From the NCBI GenBank assembly GCA_007695175.1, contig REEH01000203.1, positions 1 through 36,896 on the forward strand: a DNA stretch of 36,896 nt. Reading direction: 5' to 3'. Under the pieces are notes generated by a model. The model saw only the letters and a list, made by a program, of their open reading frames with translations, did not search any database and was not told the DNA's origin. The position numbers and the translations under genes are program-made. This DNA is from Spirochaetaceae bacterium. Its GTDB lineage: Bacteria > Spirochaetota > Spirochaetia > DSM-27196 > Alkalispirochaetaceae. Every line of letters begins with the position of its first letter. The first letter of the stretch is position 1. Shown piece by piece: positions 32,827-36,896 of this stretch.

Positions 32827-33647
32827 GCAGCTCATCCTTTCTGGATCGCGTCCTGGAGAAGATCGGGGCCGGCAGCGTCCCCGTGGGAACGGTGATCAAC
32901 CTGAGGGATCCCCTGGTGACGGAGATCGTCGCCGCGGCGGGTCTCGATTTTGTGTGGATCGATCTGGAGCACTCCTCCATGGCCAATGCGGAGGTCGACG
33001 CTCATATCGTCGCGGCCCGCAGCCGCGGAATCGCGCCCTTCGTGCGCCTGCCCTGGAACGATCCGGTCCGGGTGAAGCCGATCCTTGAGATGGGGCCCGC
33101 GGCGGTGATCTTTCCCTTTGTCAATTCCGGGGAGGAGGCTCGAGCGGCGGTGGCGGCGTGCCGGTATCCGCCGGAGGGAGTGCGCGGATTCTGCCCCCAC
33201 CGGGCGATCGACTTTGGAGCGCAGCCATTGGAGGAGTACCTGGAGATCGCCCGGCGCGAGCCCTGGGTGGTGGTACAGATCGAACACGTGGAGGCAGTGG
33301 CTCATATCGATGAGATCTGCGCCGTCCCCGGCATCGGTTCGATCCTGGTGGGCCCCTTCGACCTCACCATGTCCCTGGGAAAAGCGGGGCAAATGCGGGA
33401 CCCTGAGGTTGTGGCGCTACTGGACACGGCAGGCGACGCCGCGCGACGACACAACGTGCCCCTGGGGGCGTTTGCTCTCTCCGGTGATGAGGAGGGGATC
33501 GCCGCATGGCTGCGCCGGGGCGCATCCTGGTTGGCGCTGGACATGGAGTACGCCCATATCACGCGGGGCGTCCGCCGTTCGATCGAGACGGTGGAGCGGC
33601 TGAGGCGGGGTAGAGTTCAGGAAAAAACCCGGCTTGATACGAAGTGA
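32823..33647 (+). CDS. HpcH/HpaI-family class II aldolase
   Basis: A 274-residue TIM-barrel enzyme of the 2-keto-3-deoxy acid/4-hydroxy-2-oxoheptanedioate aldolase family. Visible motifs: 'FVWIDLEHSSM', 'PFVRLPWNDP' (catalytic Arg), the metal Glu in 'VVVQIEHVEAV' and the metal Asp in 'ILVGPFDLTMSLG'. The usual G-P-R-R-A loop reads 'FCPHRAIDFGAQ'. Such enzymes cleave 2-keto-3-deoxy sugar acids to pyruvate and an aldehyde. It is coupled to the beta-glucosidase by an ATGA overlap, which suggests use of a beta-linked sugar or sugar acid; the true substrate is not known. Confidence 0.88.
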   Translation: MSSSSFLDRVLEKIGAGSVPVGTVINLRDPLVTEIVAAAGLDFVWIDLEHSSMANAEVDAHIVAARSRGIAPFVRLPWNDPVRVKPILEMGPAAVIFPFVNSGEEARAAVAACRYPPEGVRGFCPHRAIDFGAQPLEEYLEIARREPWVVVQIEHVEAVAHIDEICAVPGIGSILVGPFDLTMSLGKAGQMRDPEVVALLDTAGDAARRHNVPLGAFALSGDEEGIAAWLRRGASWLALDMEYAHITRGVRRSIETVERLRRGRVQEKTRLDTK

Positions 33648-33686
33648 TTCGAGCGGTACCTTATCACGAGGAGGAAACCGAAAACC

Positions 33687-33935
33687 ATGCCGGAGATCTC
33701 CCGCTTTTTTGGCATCGTGATAGCAATGTATTACAATGAACACAATCCTCCACACTTTCACGTCCGGTATAACGAGTATGAGGCACAGTTTGATCTGCTC
33801 GAAGGCGCGTTTTTTCGAGGGTTTCTTCCCTCAAAGCAATCACGGCTGGTACTTGCCTGGTACGAAATTCATAAGGACGAGCTGTTATCGATGTGGAACA
33901 CAAAGGAGTTTCACATGGTAAAACCCTTGGAGTAG
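33687..33935 (+). CDS. DUF4160 family protein
   Basis: An 82-residue protein with the DUF4160 signature 'FGIVIAMYYNEHNPPHFHVRY' and 'EAQFDLLEG', ending in the family-typical acidic/tryptophan helix 'LAWYEIHKDELLSMWN'. GAGGAGG (33668-33674) precedes the ATG by 12 nt. DUF4160 genes are very often followed by DUF2442 genes, as here, a toxin/antitoxin-like pair arrangement of unproven function. Confidence 0.85.
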   Translation: MPEISRFFGIVIAMYYNEHNPPHFHVRYNEYEAQFDLLEGAFFRGFLPSKQSRLVLAWYEIHKDELLSMWNTKEFHMVKPLE

Positions 33936-33946
33936 GAGGGATACGG

Positions 33947-34240
33947 ATGATCAGACCCAGATTATTCCAGGTTATGCCCGCGGACGATTTTCGTGTCTTT
34001 CTTTACTATGATAACGGTGAGGTGCGCGTGTACGATTGTCGATGGATCCTGGATTCGACAGGTGTCTTTGAGAAGATCAAGGATCCTGGGCGCTTTCGCG
34101 ATCTTTGCACGATCATGAACGGAACACTCGCGTGGGATACGAGCGGCAAACGTGATCCATACGATTGCATCGACATCTGCCCCGACACCGTTTACCAGGA
34201 CAGTTTGAGGACTATTGATCCCTTGCGCAGCTCCGCTTGA
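33947..34240 (+). CDS. DUF2442 family protein
   Basis: A 97-residue protein: 'VMPADDFRVFLYYDNGEVRVYDCRWIL' and 'FRDLCTIMNGTLAWD' match the DUF2442 pattern of a short beta-rich domain ending in an aspartate-tryptophan turn. Start 33947 lies 11 nt after the DUF4160 stop with a GGAGGG site; a longer in-frame start would overlap the upstream gene. The pair forms a small two-gene unit, with lower GC than its neighbours, which hints at transfer. Confidence 0.8.
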   Translation: MIRPRLFQVMPADDFRVFLYYDNGEVRVYDCRWILDSTGVFEKIKDPGRFRDLCTIMNGTLAWDTSGKRDPYDCIDICPDTVYQDSLRTIDPLRSSA

Positions 34241-34287
34241 GGCAAGGTGCATCAGAAACGGCTCGGTGACGGTCCGCGGACAGCCCG

Positions 34288-34316
34288 TTGACGCCCCGTA
34301 CTTGCACAGGTACTAT
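34288..34316 (+). promoter_or_regulatory. Promoter of the fluoride riboswitch/antiporter transcript
   Basis: TTGACG (34288-34293), a 17-bp spacer and TACTAT (34311-34316). The predicted start (about 34323) lies 4 nt before the riboswitch P1 stem. A 10-bp palindrome GTCCGCGGAC (34272-34281) sits just upstream of the -35 box. Confidence 0.75.
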
Positions 34317-34326
34317 CGATGCATCC

Positions 34327-34375
34327 CGGCGATGGGGCTCGCCGTATAACCGCCGTTCCGGCTGACGGTCCCTGC
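34327..34375 (+). promoter_or_regulatory. Fluoride (crcB-type) riboswitch
   Basis: P1 is CGGCG (34327-34331) with CGCCG (34340-34344) around the 8-nt loop ATGGGGCT, which keeps the A-U-G that binds the metal-fluoride cluster. The joining segment contains TAACC. P2 is GCCG (34352-34355) with CGGC (34359-34362), loop TTC. TGACGGTCCCTGC follows, where the family has TGATG. The loop bases GGGGC (34334-34338) can form the pseudoknot with GTCCC (34368-34372). Compared with the Thermotoga petrophila aptamer, two conserved-region bases differ by transition (U41 to C, A49 to G), while the A40 and U48 linchpin positions are kept. It lies 33 nt before the antiporter start, and Na+/H+ antiporter and UspA genes are known members of fluoride regulons. 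Confidence 0.85.
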
Positions 34376-34407
34376 ATACTCGTTTTTCGTTTATGGAGGG
34401 CCGGATC

Positions 34408-36030
34408 ATGATACAGGGTATTCTCCTTATTCTCGTTGCAGGGTTTCTGGCGGGGGAGATCGCAGGACGGCTGCGACTGCCCAAGCTGATCGGGATGCTC
34501 CTGGCGGGTATCGTGATCGGGCCGGATCTGCTGGACGTGATGCCCGCGGCGATGACGGAGCTCTCCGCCGAGATCCGGCGGCTGGCGCTCCTGGTGGTGC
34601 TGCTCAAGGCGGGGCTGGGGCTGGACCGGGAGAAGATCCTGGCGGAGGGCTCCGTGGCGATCCGCCTCGGCTTCATGCCCGCCGTAATCGAGGCGGCCGT
34701 GGTGGCGGTCGCTTCCCGGTACATCATGGGCTGGGACTGGTACACGGCGTGGCTCCTGGGTTGGGTGATCTGTGCTGCCTCCCCGGCGGTGATCGTGCCG
34801 ATGATGCTGCGTCTCAAGTCCGAGGGGTGGGGTGTGGACAAGGGTATTCCGGACCTCATCCTGGCGGGCGGTACCGCCAGCGACGGAGTTGCCGTGACGA
34901 TGTTCGGGATCTTTCTCGTCTGGGTTGTGGACGGGGCCGCCGGAGCGGGTGCCGGCGGAGCCGGTGCCGGTGGTGCGGGAATCGCTCTGCGGCTCCTGGA
35001 TATTCCTCTCCAGATCGGGCTGGGCCTGGTGGCGGGCTTCCTGGCGGGCCGGGCCGCTGTTTTTCTCCTCTCCCGGCTGCGCTTGGCGGAAAGCATCATC
35101 CACGATCTGATAGTCGCGCTTGCCCTGGGGCTGGCGCTTATCACCTTTGACACGTATCTGCCCTACTCATCCTTTCTGGCGGTGATGGTGATGGGCTTCG
35201 TTATCCTCGAGTCGGATGTGGTGCTGGCGCGGCGTCTGCGCGCGGAGATCGGCAAGGTCTGGATCGTGGGAGAAATCTTTCTCTTTGTCCTGATCGGTGC
35301 GGCGGTACGCATCGATATTCTCGCCGATGCGGGACTGCGAGGCCTCGCGATTATCGGAATAGGCCTCCTGGTTGGGCGCTGGGCCGGTATCTTCGCCTCT
35401 ACCGCCTTCTCCCGTATCACCTGGGGGGAGCGGGTGTTCATGGTGGTGGGCGATATGGCCAAAGCCACGGTGCAGGCGGCGATCGGGGGAATACCCCTGG
35501 CGATGGGCGTGGCCGGGGGAGAGTACATCCTGGCGATCGCGGTGCTGGCGATTCTGATTACCGCGCCTCTGGGTGCGTTCGGGACCGCTTTCCTGGCGCC
35601 GCGGATGCTGCAGCGAGGCACCGTCGATCCGACGCGAATCATCGTCCACGAGAAGCACCGTTTTCTCGTGGCCTGGGACGGCTCGCCCGGAGCCGGGGCT
35701 GCCCTGGAGCGCGCCGCCCGTACCGCGCGTCAGCTGGACGCGGATATCGTGCTCCTGCACGTACCGCATCGGGATGATGCGGAACTGACGCGGGAGCAGC
35801 TGATCGACGTGCTGGGTCCCGCCCGGGATATCGCGGTTGATATCGTCCAGGGCCGGGGCAACCCGGCGGAGCTGATCATAGAGACGGCGGAATCCCGTGG
35901 GGTGGATTACATATACATGGGGAAATGGACCACCAGCCGGGGGGAGAACGTACTCCTGGGCGATGTGGTGCAGCACGTGATCGGGATCACGGAGATCCCC
36001 GTGATCGTCGTGGAGCCTCCCGCGTCCTGA
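34408..36030 (+). CDS. Monovalent cation/proton antiporter (CPA2 type) fused to a C-terminal universal stress protein domain
   Basis: A 540-residue protein. Residues 1-400 hold about 12 hydrophobic segments in the Na+/H+ exchanger fold: 'GEIAGRLRLPKLIGMLLAGIVIGPDLL' near the start, 'CAASPAVIVPMML' and 'DMAKATVQAAIGGIPLAMG' further on. Residues ~411-538 form a UspA domain: 'FLVAWDGSPGAGAALERA', 'DIVLLHVPH', 'DYIYMGKWTTSRGENVLLGDVVQHVIG' and 'IPVIVVEPP', with the ATP-binding loop largely recognisable. The start at 34408 is set by GGAGGG (34395-34400); ATG 34393 has no such site. A Gly/Ala run (about 175-191) lies in a loop between helices. Control is by the fluoride riboswitch in the leader, so the transporter probably serves fluoride or pH homeostasis. 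Confidence 0.88.
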   Translation: MIQGILLILVAGFLAGEIAGRLRLPKLIGMLLAGIVIGPDLLDVMPAAMTELSAEIRRLALLVVLLKAGLGLDREKILAEGSVAIRLGFMPAVIEAAVVAVASRYIMGWDWYTAWLLGWVICAASPAVIVPMMLRLKSEGWGVDKGIPDLILAGGTASDGVAVTMFGIFLVWVVDGAAGAGAGGAGAGGAGIALRLLDIPLQIGLGLVAGFLAGRAAVFLLSRLRLAESIIHDLIVALALGLALITFDTYLPYSSFLAVMVMGFVILESDVVLARRLRAEIGKVWIVGEIFLFVLIGAAVRIDILADAGLRGLAIIGIGLLVGRWAGIFASTAFSRITWGERVFMVVGDMAKATVQAAIGGIPLAMGVAGGEYILAIAVLAILITAPLGAFGTAFLAPRMLQRGTVDPTRIIVHEKHRFLVAWDGSPGAGAALERAARTARQLDADIVLLHVPHRDDAELTREQLIDVLGPARDIAVDIVQGRGNPAELIIETAESRGVDYIYMGKWTTSRGENVLLGDVVQHVIGITEIPVIVVEPPAS

Positions 36031-36047
36031 TCTATACCGTATCCATA

Positions 36048-36896
36048 TCAGTGGGGAAACTCGACGCGAAACGTCGTGCCCCGGCCGTCCACGATATCGA
36101 AGGTGCCACCAATCTGCTCCACAAGCATGCGCACCAGCGTCATCCCCAGGGACTGCCGCGGATTGTCGGAAATCCCGCTCCCGGAGTCGGCAACCTCCAG
36201 CACGTGTACGTTCTGGTCCGTTGTCATGCTTACACGGATGGTCCCGGATCTGTTCGCGTTAAATGCGTGTTCGTAGGCGTTGTTCACCAGTTCATTGACG
36301 ATCATGCCGCAGGGAATTGCCCGATCGATGTTGAGTAGAACCGGCTCACCCGAAACCTCCAGAGTGATGTCCTCCCGGCGTATCGATCCCCGAATGTGCC
36401 CGACCAGGTCCTGCAGGTAGAGATCAAAGGGAATCACGGAAAGATCCTCGGTCTGGTAGAGCTGTTCATGGACGAGTGCCATCGAGAGCACCCGATCCCG
36501 ACTCCGATCGAAGAGACGGGAATCGCGCGGGTCCGCCACGTCCGCGGACTGCAGGTTCAGGAGGCTCGCGATAACCTGCAGGTTGTTCTTGACCCGGTGG
36601 TGGAGCTCCCGTATCAACACGGTCTTTTCCTGGACGCTCCGCTGCAGGCTCGCCTGCTGCTGGTCGATGCGGTCGATAAAGGTGTTGAACCGATCCACCA
36701 GTTTCCTCACTTCCCGGGGTGCCCTCGGGTAAAGATCCGCCGTTTCAGCGCGGAGGCCCGTCTCCGCCGCTTCCGCCAGGCGGACGATCGGGCCGGAAAC
36801 GGTGCGCGACATGCGGAGAGCCAGTGCGATAACGGCAGCAACGAGCACCAGGACGAGCACGCTTGTACCGAGACCGAGAAGCAGGATGGGGCGGCG
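36048..36896 (-). CDS. Sensor histidine kinase, HisKA_2 type (N-terminus outside window)
   Basis: The frame is open to the right edge; the GTG at 36860 is an internal Val, so the N-terminal sensor part is missing. Visible: a transmembrane segment at the edge, a HAMP linker ('[15 protein letters not shown]') and a coiled region. The HisKA_2 phospho-acceptor region is '[23 protein letters not shown]', and the ATPase domain has '[16 protein letters not shown]', '[10 protein letters not shown]' and '[16 protein letters not shown]'. HisKA_2 kinases often signal through orphan or stress-response regulators. It converges on the antiporter gene with an 17-nt gap and no visible terminator. Confidence 0.88.
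   Translation of the reverse strand, partial: RRPILLLGLGTSVLVLVLVAAVIALALRMSRTVSGPIVRLAEAAETGLRAETADLYPRAPREVRKLVDRFNTFIDRIDQQQASLQRSVQEKTVLIRELHHRVKNNLQVIASLLNLQSADVADPRDSRLFDRSRDRVLSMALVHEQLYQTEDLSVIPFDLYLQDLVGHIRGSIRREDITLEVSGEPVLLNIDRAIPCGMIVNELVNNAYEHAFNANRSGTIRVSMTTDQNVHVLEVADSGSGISDNPRQSLGMTLVRMLVEQIGGTFDIVDGRGTTFRVEFPH

Noticed and set aside
1-36896. tRNA, rRNA, CRISPR arrays and insertion sequences
   Set aside because: No tRNA-like cloverleaf, CRISPR-like regularly spaced repeat, transposase or terminal inverted repeat was found by reading; the only tandem array (27808-27867) has no spacers.

Overview
The window is about 62-65% GC by eye, densely coded, and reads like a free-living saccharolytic spirochaete (Spirochaeta/Alkalispirochaeta-like). 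That placement is inference. It rests on the repeat-plus-OmpA envelope protein at the left edge, a sugar-binding protein whose signal peptide ends in the spirochaete-typical A-D-G-Q-Q-E-S, the three-part transhydrogenase, and the many YesM/YesN regulators beside sugar ABC transporters. No rRNA, tRNA, CRISPR array, intact insertion sequence or phage gene was seen.

Layout. 1-1466: 3' part of an envelope protein, closed by a good intrinsic terminator. 1596-4499: pntAA-pntAB-pntB, the proton-pumping NAD(P) transhydrogenase. 4523-4800: a small gene and a decapitated nucleotidyltransferase remnant. 8412-4803 (minus): an unusual glutamine amidotransferase-M20 peptidase fusion, translationally coupled to a YfcC/DcuC-type carrier. 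8545-16324 (plus): a uroporphyrinogen-decarboxylase-like (URO-D) protein, a sugar-type ABC transporter (binding protein, double ATPase, permease), a second URO-D protein, a degenerate kinase-like protein and a YesN-type response regulator. 22809-16297 (minus): a second ABC transporter, a third URO-D protein, a LacI regulator and a YesM-type kinase whose 3' end overlaps the response regulator. 22955-26084: an AraC/PocR regulator with a URO-D gene on each side. 26208-28665 (minus): araA with a LacI-type operator, and an SDR dehydrogenase. 28731-33647 (plus): a Nim-like flavoprotein, a GHKL ATPase, a GH1 beta-glucosidase and an HpcH/HpaI aldolase. 33687-34240: a DUF4160/DUF2442 pair. 34288-36030: a promoter, a fluoride riboswitch and a cation/proton antiporter fused to a UspA domain. 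36048-36896 (minus): a partial sensor kinase.

How it fits together. The centre (8.5-26.1 kb) looks like one uptake-and-conversion island: five divergent URO-D-superfamily proteins, two carbohydrate-type ABC importers and four regulators, with the two-component pair split between convergent operons. No corrinoid protein, the usual partner of MtaA/CmuA-type URO-D methyltransferases, is encoded here, so the substrate and chemistry are open. Two promoters 1.3 kb apart carry the same 14-bp element at the same distance from the -10 box, which ties the first URO-D gene to the first transporter operon.

The clearest regulatory call is the fluoride riboswitch at 34327-34375. Its P1, P2 and pseudoknot can all be drawn, it starts just after a good promoter, and it precedes a gene type known in fluoride regulons. 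The right third otherwise carries sugar catabolism genes (araA, GH1, aldolase, SDR) that do not form a complete known pathway within the window.
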